From assembly GCF_029167105.1 (NCBI RefSeq), contig NZ_JARFML010000051.1:1-38993 (forward strand): a DNA stretch of 38,993 nt, written 5' to 3'. Source of the stretch: Bradyrhizobium yuanmingense. GTDB lineage: Bacteria; Pseudomonadota; Alphaproteobacteria; Rhizobiales; Xanthobacteraceae. Below the pieces are notes generated by a model. The model made no database searches. It had not been told where the DNA came from and saw only the letters and a program-made list of their open reading frames with translations. Shown here piece after piece: positions 1 through 8,790 of the stretch. Made by a program: the position numbers and the translations under genes. Each line of letters starts with the position of its first letter. Position 1 is the stretch's first letter.

Positions 1-188
1 ACATTGCGCCCGGCCTCTCGTTCCAGCCGCCGACTCGACTGTACCCGGTTCAGATAGCCGTAGATGTAAAGCTTAAGGAGCACCGAGGGATGGTACGACG
101 GCCGACCCGTGGCCGCCGGCTCCACACAGCAGTCCAGTGTTTTCACACAGCCAGGGTCAGAAGCGGTCCTCAGCGAGCATCGCCGGGA
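1..188 (-). pseudogene. IS1182/IS5-type transposase remnant (N-terminal part)
   Basis: On the minus strand, positions 117 to 1 translate to a recognisable transposase N-terminal segment containing EPAATGRPSYHPSVLLKLY and GYLNRVQSSRRLEREAG, the DUF772-like region of IS1182/IS5-family transposases. The frame runs off the window edge. Upstream of about 117 the similarity decays: a short stretch resembling the usual N-terminus lies in another frame and meets a stop, so no intact start is visible. I read this as a broken transposase gene. The exact family is from memory of the motif; the frame disruption is visible directly. Confidence 0.7.
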
Positions 189-200
189 AGGTCAGCTACG

Positions 201-223
201 GGCCGATTCTGTTGAATAAGTCC
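201..223 (-). repeat. IS terminal inverted repeat, copy A
   Basis: This 23-bp segment matches the reverse complement of 402-424 at 21 of 23 positions. It lies just outside the transposase remnant, so it is probably the end of that element, which extends left out of the window. Confidence 0.6.
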
Positions 224-401
224 GAGGTAGCGCCATAGCAACAAGCCTGCTGAAATTGGTTCAAGGCGAGCTGCGGCAAGAAAAGCCCCCGTGACAAGGC
301 TAGGAAGATCGTCAAGGACTTCTATGCAGGACGACGTGGTCCCCCGTGTCCCGCTGAGCCAGCATCAGAAGTCCTTAGAAAATAGGCGTGTACTCGACAA
401 A

Positions 402-424
402 GGACTTTTTCAACGGAATCGGCC
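402..424 (+). repeat. IS terminal inverted repeat, copy B
   Basis: This segment starts ggactttttcaacggaatc and is an inverted partner of 201-223 with two mismatches. It may be the end of a second, decayed IS extending right, or the other end of a small non-autonomous element of about 224 bp lying between the two copies. No transposase is readable to its right. Confidence 0.55.
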
Positions 425-513
425 ACTAGGAGACATCGGCGGATGTTCATTCAAGTCTTCACGGTGACGAACCCTTCGCTCCACGCATCCTTGTCGACTT
501 CCATCTCGCTAAC

Positions 514-951
514 TTGGAAACAGTCAAGGAGAGTCGCGAAAACCCTCAAATTGAAGCTTGCGCACTTTTGCTGCTTCCGCTTCGGCAGCGCTGCTGTAGA
601 CGCCGACGAGTTTATCTTCGGTATCATGCTCATCTAGACCGTCTTCGCGCGGATAGCTGTGCCAGAGCAGAAGGACCGTACGCATTTTGGTATGCCCTTC
701 TTGTAGAGGTCGACGAAGTCAGCTTATGCTTCCATTCGATCCAACCGAATGATCGGGTTGAAATGACCAACCTTGGCGTGCCTGTCGAGAGCTTTATCAT
801 AGAGCGCTTAGACGCGGGCGGCTGGCGTGTAACAGAGCGTCGCCCCGATCTCACGGACATCCCTGTTGCGGACTTTGTGTCACTCCGTGACGCGGAAGAA
901 TGGGTAAAATGGAAGCAGGGCCTTCCGAAGCTCAACCCTTACGCTGTTTAA
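514..951 (+). CDS. Doubtful hypothetical protein (145 aa), possibly a gene remnant
   Basis: The open frame runs to a stop at 949-951. The first 55 residues are Cys/Arg-rich and look non-coding. The last 90 or so (from about 680, including FWYALLVEVDEVSL and DAEEWVKWKQGLPK) have a more normal globular composition, as if the 3' part of a real gene had been joined to unrelated DNA. No ribosome binding site is evident at the ATG. It lies directly right of the IS end at 402-424, so truncation by insertion or decay is plausible. I do not recognise a family. Confidence 0.3.
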   Translation: METVKESRENPQIEACALLLLPLRQRCCRRRRVYLRYHAHLDRLRADSCARAEGPYAFWYALLVEVDEVSLCFHSIQPNDRVEMTNLGVPVESFIIERLDAGGWRVTERRPDLTDIPVADFVSLRDAEEWVKWKQGLPKLNPYAV

Positions 952-1226
952 ATAGGCCACGAGGCGCGACTTCCGGTTCGGGTCAAAGCCGCCCTGAGCA
1001 GCTTCAAGATGCCTTTCCGCTCAGCTTTCGAGAGCAGACAATGCGCGGCCAATCTTCGCGGCGAATTTCCGCGCTTAGATCGCGCGACGACCTCGCAGGA
1101 AGCAAGAAATGTGCAACGTCATCTAGGCCGAATACCAGGCCGATGTTGACCCGCGGGACGTCGCTCGCCAAAACGACAAGCCTGCATTCGGAGCGCCGGT
1201 GTAAGGCGCAGGCGAAAGCAGCCCGC

Positions 1227-3968
1227 TCAGGCTGCGCTGACGGCGGCCAGCTCAGTCGCCAAGAACTGCTTTTCAAACGCCTCGGCGGGCATCGGACGGC
1301 CGAAGAAATATCCCTGCCCTTCCTCGCATCCCATGCTGACCAGGAAGTCGGCGGTTGCGCGGTTCTCGATGCCTTCGGCCACGACCGTGAGACCGAGCTG
1401 CTTGCTGAGGCCGATGGTCGATCCGACGATGGCGGCGTCGTCGGAGTTCGAGAGAAGACCGAAGACGAACGAACGGTCGATCTTGAGGCCGTCGAGCGGA
1501 AATTTCTTGAGATAGCTCAGGCTCGCATAACCGGTGCCGAAATCATCGAACAGGATCCGGACGCCGAGCTCCTGAATTCGCTTGAACATTTCAAGCACGC
1601 GGCGCTCGTCATGCAGCAGGATGTCTTCGGTGACTTCGATCTCGAGCAGAGACGGCGTCAGCCCGGTCTCTTCGAGCAGTGCTGCAACGGAATGCGCGAG
1701 GTCGCCGGACTGAAGCTGCGAGGGTGAGAGGTTGATCGCGACGCGCACATCGCTGCCGGACAATTCCCAAGCTCGCGCCTGGCGGCAGGCGGTCTCCATC
1801 ACCCAGTTCGCGATCCGCTCCGACAGCGCAGAGGTGTTGACAACAGGCATGAATTCGGCCGGCGAGACGTAGCCGCGCACCGGATGCCGCCAGCGGATCA
1901 GCGCTTCGGCTCCGACCAGGCTGCCGTCGATCAGACGAACTTGCGGCTGGTAGAACAGCTCGAATTCGCTGCGATCGGCGGCAAGCGCCAGCTCGCCCTC
2001 CAGCCTCAAGCGGTTCTCGAGCTCCTGCCGGATCGCGGCTTCGAATACGACGTGGCCGCCGCGCCTGGTCGCCTTGGCTTTTGTCAGCGCGAGATGGCCG
2101 TTGCTCAGGAGATCATCGGCGTTGCTCCCGCCTTCAGGATAGACGGCGACGCCAACGCTGATCTTGACCCGGTGCTGGCGCGTGCCGGTTGCGAGAGGGG
2201 CTTCGAACGCGCGCGCGATTCGCTCGGTCACCGCCGCGACCGGTTCGGTGATCTCTGCGCAATCGATCGCGATGGCAAATTCGTCGCCGCTGAGCCGGGC
2301 GACGATCGCCTTGCCACCGACTTCGCTCCGGAGCCGGTCGGCGACCGCGCGCAGCACGAGGTCGCCGGTGGAGTGCCCGAGCATGTTGTTGATCTCCTGG
2401 AAACCGTCGAGCCCGAGCACGAGTAAAGCGACGCCGGTAGACCTCCGCTCCGCCGCGCCGATCAGATCAGTGAGGCTCACATGCAGCATGTTCCGGTTGG
2501 CAAGCCCCGTCAGCGCGTCATGTTCGGCGAGATATCGAATACGTTCAGCTTCACGTTTGCGCACCGAAATGTCGCGCAGGATCGCACCATATTGAAAGCC
2601 GTCCGTTCCCTGCCAGCCCGAGAAGCTCGCCTCGACGGGGAAGGTTTCCCCGTTCTTGCGCCGGCCTTCGAACTCGACGACGACGGCGCCGCCTGGAACC
2701 AGGAGCGCCTGGCGCGCGGCGTCGTGCATGGACGGTCTTGCACCGCCGTCCGCCCGCGGAGCGCACAGCGTTTCGAACGGGCGACCGATGATCTCGGCCG
2801 GCACGTAGCCGAAGATCGCGCTGGCGCCGGGATTCCAGACCGTGATGCGGTGATCCTCATCGGTGCAAACCAGCCCGTCGCCGAGCGACATCGCGATGCG
2901 ATGAAAGCGGCTCTCGGCGATGCGTCCGAGCAGGCTGCGGAAGTCGATTTCGTCGAGCGCAATCGCGGTCAGGTAAGCGACGATGGCGATGTGGAACAGC
3001 GACGTATCGATGACCAGGGGCCATCTTGCCTGCACAAGGATTGCGGCCAGTTCGACCACCACCCCGGTTGCGAGGAGGATTGCGACACGAAGTCCTGGCG
3101 CGACGCGGCGCCACGAATACATCATCAGCAGGCAGATCGCGCCCAGTCCGAGCACCATGCCGATATCGGAGGTCCAGCGCAGCGTCCGGTTCTGACGGAT
3201 CGATTCAGCGGCGAGGGCCTGGATGACCGGCCCCGAGACGATCCTGCCGTTCGGAACGCTGAAGCGGTCGCCGAGCTCGAGCGCCGTGGCGCCAATGATG
3301 ACCTTCTTGCCTTTCAGCTTGCCGAGCGTGGCGCGATCGCCACGCAGCACGTCGACATAGGAGACTGTTGGAATTGAAGCCGCACGAATACTGAAATCGA
3401 CAAGGAAGGGCGCCCGCCGATTGGCGTCCTGTCCCGCCAGCACGACGGCCATCGAAGGCATGAAAGCATCGCCGAGCTTCTCGCCGAACGGATAGCGGCG
3501 AACCAGCCCGTCGGATTCGATCGCGACATTGACGACGGCCGGCCAGGACTGGTTGGCGAACGACTTCAGCGGCCGGTTGACGTGGGCCGGGCCGCCCTTC
3601 GCAGTCGGCTGCTTGAAGGATGGCAGGATCGTCGAACCGCCGGCGTCTCGCAATGCCTTGGCGAAGGCCGCGTCGGAGGCGGGATCCGACGGCGTGCTGA
3701 AATCGACATCGAAGGCAACGTCCTGCGCGCCGGCCGCTTCCAGCCTTTGCAGCATTTCGGCATGGAGACGCCGCGGCCAGGGCCACACCCCGATCTGGTC
3801 GATCGACGGCGCATCGATACCGACCACGACGATGTCGCCGGTGGCCGCACGCGTTTGCCACTTGAACCTGAGATCGGTGAGCGCATTGCGAAGCGCAGCG
3901 TGCCAGCCCGTGGACAACACCACCGCGAGCGCGATCACGACAAGAATATGCGGCCGATAGCGTTTCAC
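1227..3968 (-). CDS. CHASE2-PAS-GGDEF-EAL membrane cyclic-di-GMP protein
   Basis: A protein of 913 aa. From the N-terminus: one membrane helix (about 8-24), a periplasmic CHASE2 sensor (with DIVVVGIDAPSIDQIG), a cluster of membrane helices near 285-350, a PAS domain (TVWNPGASAIFGY), GGDEF and EAL. The GGDEF signature reads SGDEF, and the RxxD inhibitory motif expected five residues before it is absent (GGKA instead), so cyclase activity is uncertain and product inhibition unlikely. The EAL domain keeps its catalytic set: EALIRW, the Asn in AINLSPSQ, EVTED, DDFGTG, LKIDRSFV and EGIE. Phosphodiesterase activity is therefore likely. A GTG start at 3968 is chosen because a GGGGAGG Shine-Dalgarno lies just upstream; an in-frame GTG at 3986 is possible. 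The FecR gene lies 47 bp upstream on the same strand, the usual FecR-CHASE2 pairing, suggesting the two act together on an envelope signal. Confidence 0.9.
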   Translation of the reverse strand: MKRYRPHILVVIALAVVLSTGWHAALRNALTDLRFKWQTRAATGDIVVVGIDAPSIDQIGVWPWPRRLHAEMLQRLEAAGAQDVAFDVDFSTPSDPASDAAFAKALRDAGGSTILPSFKQPTAKGGPAHVNRPLKSFANQSWPAVVNVAIESDGLVRRYPFGEKLGDAFMPSMAVVLAGQDANRRAPFLVDFSIRAASIPTVSYVDVLRGDRATLGKLKGKKVIIGATALELGDRFSVPNGRIVSGPVIQALAAESIRQNRTLRWTSDIGMVLGLGAICLLMMYSWRRVAPGLRVAILLATGVVVELAAILVQARWPLVIDTSLFHIAIVAYLTAIALDEIDFRSLLGRIAESRFHRIAMSLGDGLVCTDEDHRITVWNPGASAIFGYVPAEIIGRPFETLCAPRADGGARPSMHDAARQALLVPGGAVVVEFEGRRKNGETFPVEASFSGWQGTDGFQYGAILRDISVRKREAERIRYLAEHDALTGLANRNMLHVSLTDLIGAAERRSTGVALLVLGLDGFQEINNMLGHSTGDLVLRAVADRLRSEVGGKAIVARLSGDEFAIAIDCAEITEPVAAVTERIARAFEAPLATGTRQHRVKISVGVAVYPEGGSNADDLLSNGHLALTKAKATRRGGHVVFEAAIRQELENRLRLEGELALAADRSEFELFYQPQVRLIDGSLVGAEALIRWRHPVRGYVSPAEFMPVVNTSALSERIANWVMETACRQARAWELSGSDVRVAINLSPSQLQSGDLAHSVAALLEETGLTPSLLEIEVTEDILLHDERRVLEMFKRIQELGVRILFDDFGTGYASLSYLKKFPLDGLKIDRSFVFGLLSNSDDAAIVGSTIGLSKQLGLTVVAEGIENRATADFLVSMGCEEGQGYFFGRPMPAEAFEKQFLATELAAVSAA

Positions 3969-4015
3969 CCGAGCCTCCCCCCACACCCGCCCCGACGGAC
4001 GCGTCCACCTAGAGT

Positions 4016-5248
4016 TCAGCGTCTGCCGGGCCCATTGCTGCCATTTCCGTGGCCGTTGCCGTTGTTGCCTCTGCCATTGCCGGTGGCGCCGTTGTCGGCA
4101 TGGCTGCTGTTGCCGAGACCGTTGTTGCCGCCGTTACCGCTATTGTTTTGATTGCCGCCGTTGCCACCATTGCCGTTGTTGTTGTCCGAATTTCCGTTGC
4201 CACCGGCATTTCCGTTGTTTGCTCGCGGGGCATCGCTGGATGCGCCGGCTGTCGTTGCGGCGATCGCGGCGTTCGCGCTGGCGGCACCGCTGCTTGCCGC
4301 GCCGTTGGATGCAGCCGGGCTCGTCTTGCCATCGTTCCAGACCGTCTGACTGTCGCCCCTGGCATTCGCGTTACGTGCCTGCCCTGGCGGAACGCCGCCG
4401 TGCGCAAGGCCGCGCGTCGCCTTGTGGACGTTCAGCTTGACCTCTCCCAGCGCGGCCGAAATGCGCACGGCTCCTGCCTTGGGGGCATGCCCCCCGGCCG
4501 CCTGCCCCGAGGCCTTGGGTGCGCCGGCCGCCTTGCTTCCCTTGTCGACTGGGCCGAGCGCATGGATGGCATGGCCATTGGCCGCATGGCGCGGCGCCGA
4601 CAGGCCCGACTTCGGCACTGGGACACGCTCGATCGTGGGTGCGCGGGGCTTGCCCTGCTCGATCGGATTGAGCGTTCCCGCACCGCTGAGGCTGAGACCG
4701 GGCTTGCCGTGTTCGAAGACGGTGGCCGCTTGTCCGGGCATCACTTGCGCAATCTGTCCCGTCTTGAAATCGGAGACTTCGACCTGGCCGCGGAGCACGC
4801 CGACCTTGGTGCTACCGGCACCGACCGTGACGCTGAACTGCGTTCCCTTGACCACGGCGGCGAGATAGGGCGTCTCGACCTCAAAATGCTTGACGTTGCG
4901 CTTCTCGACCTCGAGCAGGATCGAACCCGCCTGCTGGATGATGGTGGTCGACAGGCCGTCCTTCTTCTCGGCCGGCAGGCCCACCACTGAATTGGGAGAG
5001 ATCAGGATCGTTTCCTCGCCGCGGACGAGGAGAACGCGCCCGTTGCGACCGGTGCGAATGGTATCGCCAGGTTTCAGCGTTCCTTCTGACGTCAGCGACA
5101 CCTGCTGGGCGCCGCTCGTGGCAAGCCAGACCTCGCCCGAGGATTTGCTGACAGACCACACACCGTCGTCCGCCGCGAACGCGCTGGAGGCCGTTCCCAA
5201 GATCAGCGCCGCCGCCAGGGCGCGCCGCATTCCAACTCTGCCGAACAT
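4016..5248 (-). CDS. Exported FecR-domain protein with Asn/Gly-rich tail
   Basis: A protein of 410 aa. The start at 5248 gives a Sec signal peptide (MFGRVGMRRALAAALILG, cleavage after SSAFA) behind a TGAGGATC ribosome site; the frame extends upstream to 5296 but that would bury the signal. The mature N-terminal half carries a FecR domain (GDTIRTGRNGRVLLV, then VKGTQFSVTVGAGSTKVGVLRGQVEVSD), expected in the periplasm. The middle is Ala/Gly/His-rich. The last 75 residues or so are almost only Asn, Gly, Ser and Asp, a disordered tail visible in the DNA as repeated gttgttgccg-like triplets. It is the likely first gene of an operon with the CHASE2 protein and is divergent from the TpsB gene. FecR domains are known as sensor or regulator modules; the ligand here is unknown. 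Confidence 0.85.
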   Translation of the reverse strand: MFGRVGMRRALAAALILGTASSAFAADDGVWSVSKSSGEVWLATSGAQQVSLTSEGTLKPGDTIRTGRNGRVLLVRGEETILISPNSVVGLPAEKKDGLSTTIIQQAGSILLEVEKRNVKHFEVETPYLAAVVKGTQFSVTVGAGSTKVGVLRGQVEVSDFKTGQIAQVMPGQAATVFEHGKPGLSLSGAGTLNPIEQGKPRAPTIERVPVPKSGLSAPRHAANGHAIHALGPVDKGSKAAGAPKASGQAAGGHAPKAGAVRISAALGEVKLNVHKATRGLAHGGVPPGQARNANARGDSQTVWNDGKTSPAASNGAASSGAASANAAIAATTAGASSDAPRANNGNAGGNGNSDNNNGNGGNGGNQNNSGNGGNNGLGNSSHADNGATGNGRGNNGNGHGNGSNGPGRR

Positions 5249-5375
5249 GATGATCCTCAGCCCGCGTTTCCAAGCCTGAGGGGTATCCGAAATCACTCAA
5301 GATAGGATTATCGGAAAGCAGCCAGCGGCGCGGCCCGATTAACCAATCGTTGACCATAAAAAACTAAGAAAAATC

Positions 5376-7172
5376 ATGCGGCTAACGAACCTTTACCGCC
5401 CCGTGGCAGATCCTCCGTTGAACTACGGTGACAGAGTCGCCGCGCGCGGTGAGAAACGGCATCGCCTTACCGCATTGTTATCGCTGGCAGCAATTTTCGC
5501 GGCAATTCCAATGGCATTCGCGCAGCAGGCGAACCAGCCGGGTTTCGACCCACGCCAGCCCGAGAAATATTTTGATAACCAGACCGAGCAGGAATCGCTC
5601 GGCCGGCCGCCGGTTCGGTTGCCGAGCGTCGGACAGCCCACGACGGGCGGCGATACCAAGCCGCAATTCGTGCTGCGCGGCGTCAGCGTCAGCGGCGCCC
5701 ATGCGGTTTCCCCTGATCGCATCGCCGCTGTGTACCAGCCTTATCTCGGCCGGAAGGTCTCGCAGGCGGATCTGGCCGCGATCGCAGGCGCCATCAGCGA
5801 CCTCTACCGCGAAGCCGGCTTTCATCTGAGCCGCGCCATCGTGCCACCACAAGACATCGCCGACGGCCGTGTCCGGATTCAGGTCCTGGAAGGTGCGATC
5901 GTGCAGGCCGAGTTGAAGGGCGACGGTGCACAGCAGTTCGGCATAGGGCCGATGCTGGCGCCGGTTCTGACCGAACACCCTTCGCGACTGGCAACGCTCG
6001 AACGCCAGCTCTTCCTGATCAATGGCAGGCCGGGCGTCCGGATCACCGACACTGCGCTGGAGGAGATCGGCAGTACGACGGGCCGCTTCCGCCTGACCAT
6101 CTACTTGAAAACCTGGCACGTCTTCTCCTCGTTCGGCCTCGACAATCTCGGATCCTCGTCGGTCGGTCCCTGGCAAACCTACGCCACCGGCGCGTTCAAC
6201 TCCTACCTCACGCCCGGCGATACATTGGCGGTCAACCTGTCGACCATTGCCAACGACCCCCGCCAGCTCGGCTTCGCACGCCTGTCGTACGATGCGCCCG
6301 TCGGCGTCGACGGTGTCCGCCTGGGTACTTCCGTGCTGTACAGCGCGGTAAGGCCGGGCGATATGCGCCGGCTCGATAGCGACATCACCACGACCCAGGC
6401 GTTCGAGCTGCGCGCCACCATGGTCCCGTTGCAGTCGCAATCCTCCACGCTCACGCTGACCGCCGCCACGACCTTCAGCAATGTGTCCGAGCATGACCTT
6501 TACGGGCCCTGGTACAACGACCACATCAGGACGGCGAGCCTGACCGCCGACTACCGGCTGTTGGATCCTTTTGGCGGTACCAATTTTGCGACTCTGACCT
6601 ACCGTCAGGGGCTCGACGTTTTTGGCGCCTCACATTTCGAGGACGATCTGTTGTCACGCGACGGAGCCTCCTCGAACTTCTCGGTCCTGAACCTCTGGTT
6701 CACGCGCTACCAGACACTCAACGATGTCTGGTCGCTCAAGCTCGGTGCGGCGAGCCAGACGGCGTCGCGTCCGCTGTTCACCTCGCAGCAATTCTATCTC
6801 GGCGGCGCGGCCTTCGGCCGCGGCTATGGCGCAGCCGAGATCAGCGGCGACAACGGCCTTGCCGGCTCGCTCGAGCTGCGCTTCGACCAGAAGCTCAATT
6901 TCCGCTACTGGACCGGCTACCAGCTCTATGCCTTTGGCGACGCTGGCGCAGTCTGGAACCACGGTTATCGCCTGAGCGACGGGCTGTCGCTGACATCGGC
7001 GGGGGCCGGTGTGCGCTTCTTCCTGCCGGAGGACCTCCAGGCCGATTTCGGCGTCGCCGTCCCCTTAAGCTACCGGGCGCCTGACAACGAGCGCCGCAGC
7101 CCACGCTTTCTTTTCACGCTGTCGAGCGCGTTCCGGCTCTGCCCCGAACGCGGCCGGGCGAGCTGTCTCTAG
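5376..7172 (+). CDS. TpsB/FhaC/ShlB-type outer-membrane secretion protein
   Basis: A protein of 598 aa. A hydrophobic signal segment (LTALLSLAAIFAAIPMAFA) ends near residue 49. A POTRA_2-type domain follows at about 93-175 (FVLRGVSVSGAHAVSPD, then FHLSRAIVPPQ), then a 16-strand-type beta barrel. The conserved loop-6 motif appears as FGRGYGAAEISGD, close to the family VRGY/RGY. Length fits two-partner secretion translocators. These normally export one large TpsA haemagglutinin or adhesin, but no TpsA gene lies within the flanking kilobases. The long, charged pre-signal segment and lack of a strong ribosome site leave the start uncertain; GTG at 5403 is an alternative. It is divergent from fecR over 127 bp. 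Confidence 0.88.
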   Translation: MRLTNLYRPVADPPLNYGDRVAARGEKRHRLTALLSLAAIFAAIPMAFAQQANQPGFDPRQPEKYFDNQTEQESLGRPPVRLPSVGQPTTGGDTKPQFVLRGVSVSGAHAVSPDRIAAVYQPYLGRKVSQADLAAIAGAISDLYREAGFHLSRAIVPPQDIADGRVRIQVLEGAIVQAELKGDGAQQFGIGPMLAPVLTEHPSRLATLERQLFLINGRPGVRITDTALEEIGSTTGRFRLTIYLKTWHVFSSFGLDNLGSSSVGPWQTYATGAFNSYLTPGDTLAVNLSTIANDPRQLGFARLSYDAPVGVDGVRLGTSVLYSAVRPGDMRRLDSDITTTQAFELRATMVPLQSQSSTLTLTAATTFSNVSEHDLYGPWYNDHIRTASLTADYRLLDPFGGTNFATLTYRQGLDVFGASHFEDDLLSRDGASSNFSVLNLWFTRYQTLNDVWSLKLGAASQTASRPLFTSQQFYLGGAAFGRGYGAAEISGDNGLAGSLELRFDQKLNFRYWTGYQLYAFGDAGAVWNHGYRLSDGLSLTSAGAGVRFFLPEDLQADFGVAVPLSYRAPDNERRSPRFLFTLSSAFRLCPERGRASCL

Positions 7173-7686
7173 CCGCCCGGTCCTTCGGGCAGGGATGTCG
7201 CATCCTGACAGCTCTTCCTCGCGGCCATCCTTCGAGATTCCCGCTTGAGGCGGGCTCCTCAGCATGAGGCCGGAGTGCGCGGCCGGAGTTTCCACGGGCA
7301 CAGACGCTGATGAGCCTGATCGTGAGGAGACGCTCGACCGCTTCCTGCGTGACAGCGCCAGCAGCGCGCTCACGCCCGCGGATACGAAGAGCCCAATGAT
7401 CATGAACCCGGGCGACTATTGGCCGGGACGCTTTGCGGCAGATCAAGGCGGCTCCGACGCGGCACGGTAAGAAACCACATGCCGTCGGAGAGACACGTGT
7501 CGCACTATACCGGAAGTCTTGATACGAAAAGCCTTGTTCCGAAGGGCCTGCTCGCGGCGAGAGTGCCGGCATCCATGCGGCATCTCTATCGTTCGACCCG
7601 CAGGCTGCTGCGCTCGATCGTCGCTCGCATCGATCTCTCGCAATTTCCAGGATCCTGCTGCGGATGAGCGCGGCAGCCGCAAGCGA
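7173..7686. other. Gene-poor interval
   Basis: A short GC hairpin (7175-7190) lies immediately after the TpsB stop, without a clear T tract. A Bradyrhizobium-type palindromic repeat is at 7226-7269. Open frames on both strands have unlikely composition and I do not call them. The part around 7470-7680 gives no recognisable product. Confidence 0.6.
7226..7269. repeat. Bradyrhizobium interspersed palindromic repeat
   Basis: The segment begins catccttcgaga and ends ctcctcagcatgagg around an inner cccgcttgaggcggg hairpin. From memory it matches the very common repeat of Bradyrhizobium and Rhodopseudomonas intergenic regions. The outer arms pair imperfectly (catccttcgag with ctcctcagcatg). Confidence 0.7.
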
Positions 7687-8022
7687 ATGCAGAAAGATTG
7701 CCCTATGCTCCGGCATGTGAGACGGATTTTCCTGGTGCTTGGCCTCGTCTCTGGCTTCGGCTCGTCGTCCGCTCTCGGTGCTGATGCCGGTCACGGCGCC
7801 GAACTCGCCAGGCGCTGGTGCGCGAGCTGCCATGTCGTGGCGAACGGACAGGCCCAGGCGAGCGCCGACGTCCCTTCCTTTAAGTCCGTCGCGCGCCGGC
7901 CGGATTTCAGTGCGGAAAGGCTCGCATTCTTCCTGCTCGATCCGCACCCGAAGATGCCGAATTTTCCCCTGAGCCGAACCGAAGCCGGCGATATCTCGGC
8001 CTACATCGCATCGCTGCGTTAG
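7687..8022 (+). CDS. Small exported c-type cytochrome
   Basis: A protein of 111 aa. A signal peptide (hydrophobic FLVLGLVSGFGSSSALG) is followed by one haem-binding CASCH motif shortly after the predicted cleavage site. Near the C-terminus, PKMPNFPLS supplies the likely axial methionine, and the chain closes with a helix containing DISAYIASL. This is a class I monohaem cytochrome c expected in the periplasm. An in-frame ATG at 7705 is an equally good start; the frame stays open to 7519 but the upstream part does not look coding. It stands alone, so its electron partners cannot be inferred. Confidence 0.85.
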   Translation: MQKDCPMLRHVRRIFLVLGLVSGFGSSSALGADAGHGAELARRWCASCHVVANGQAQASADVPSFKSVARRPDFSAERLAFFLLDPHPKMPNFPLSRTEAGDISAYIASLR

Positions 8023-8152
8023 ATCCCTGACCGGCCGCCGAAGGCCGCGCTCGCGCGAACCGTGCGGCGCTTTTCCGAAGGTCATACTTCAGCAATAGTC
8101 TGAGCTTCATCCGGGATGGTCGCACCGGGCTGCACGAAGGCTGCAAATGCAA

Positions 8153-8178
8153 ATCCCTGCCGGTGGACCGGCAGGGAT
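8153..8178 (-). terminator. Hairpin terminator downstream of phasin gene
   Basis: A perfect 11-bp stem (atccctgccgg / ccggcagggat) with a 4-nt loop. On the minus strand it is followed by TTTGCATTTGC. It lies about 130 nt past the phasin stop. Confidence 0.55.
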
Positions 8179-8307
8179 CAGCAGAAAGGATGACAGGCGG
8201 CGAATGAGATCATTCGGTGGCCCATCATGGACCTGCACCGGTATCGAAGCGCGGATCTTCACGTCATACAAGATCAATTTGTGGGCACGCTGTGCACAGA
8301 CCAAAAA

Positions 8308-8649
8308 TCAGGACTTGCCCTTGCCGGGCTGCATGAGACTGCCGGTCATCTGACGCATGTGATCTCCGGCGCTGGTGAACTGACTGCGGAGGAAATCGGA
8401 TTGGATACGCATCGCCTCCTGGATGTCGGTGGCATGCACCAGCTTGCGCGCATGCTCGAAGGCCGACTTCATGTTCTGCTCCGTGAAAGCCAACGCCTGC
8501 TTCGACACCTCTGTCCCCGCCCCCGGAACGGACGACATCGATTTGGTCGCCGCTTCAAAGAACATCCCGAAAGCCTTTTCCGCCTGGTCTATCGTCTTCT
8601 CGGCCAAGTCGCGCAGTTCGGCCGGAACTTCGAGCTTCGGTTCGATCAT
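8308..8649 (-). CDS. Phasin-family protein
   Basis: A protein of 113 aa. The start at 8649 follows a strong GGGAGGAG ribosome site; the frame extends to 8769 but the added residues look non-coding. The sequence is an amphipathic, mostly helical chain typical of the phasin_2 family: LRDLAEKTIDQAEKAFGMFF, then KQALAFTEQNMKSAFEHARKL and SDFLRSQFTSAGDHMRQM. Phasins coat polyhydroxyalkanoate granules in the cytoplasm. No PHA synthesis genes are in the window, and the gene appears monocistronic with a hairpin terminator downstream. Confidence 0.88.
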   Translation of the reverse strand: MIEPKLEVPAELRDLAEKTIDQAEKAFGMFFEAATKSMSSVPGAGTEVSKQALAFTEQNMKSAFEHARKLVHATDIQEAMRIQSDFLRSQFTSAGDHMRQMTGSLMQPGKGKS

Positions 8650-8790
8650 GATCGCACTCCTCCCTTTTTCCGTCTGAATACCACACTTGCCCGGCCGCCA
8701 TCCAGCGGCCAGCCCTGCGGAACGACGCCGGGGCGCCCTGCCTGGGCAGGAAAGATCGGGAAACGGCATGGGGCCGGCGCGCGGCCGCCC

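Noticed and set aside
952..1226. Open frames between the doubtful ORF and the CHASE2 gene
   Set aside because: No family similarity, no ribosome sites, and low-quality composition on both strands.
4049..4990. Plus-strand frame opposite fecR with hydrophobic Val/Ala-rich start
   Set aside because: It is the antisense reading of the Asn/Gly repeat tail.
7065..7403. Minus-strand frame starting with a hydrophobic MIIGLFVSAGVSALLAL
   Set aside because: The hydrophobic start is tempting, but the rest reads through the palindromic repeat and into the TpsB gene.
7114..8085. Minus-strand frame spanning the cytochrome gene and the interspersed repeat
   Set aside because: It reads through a known type of intergenic repeat and is antisense to a clear haem protein.
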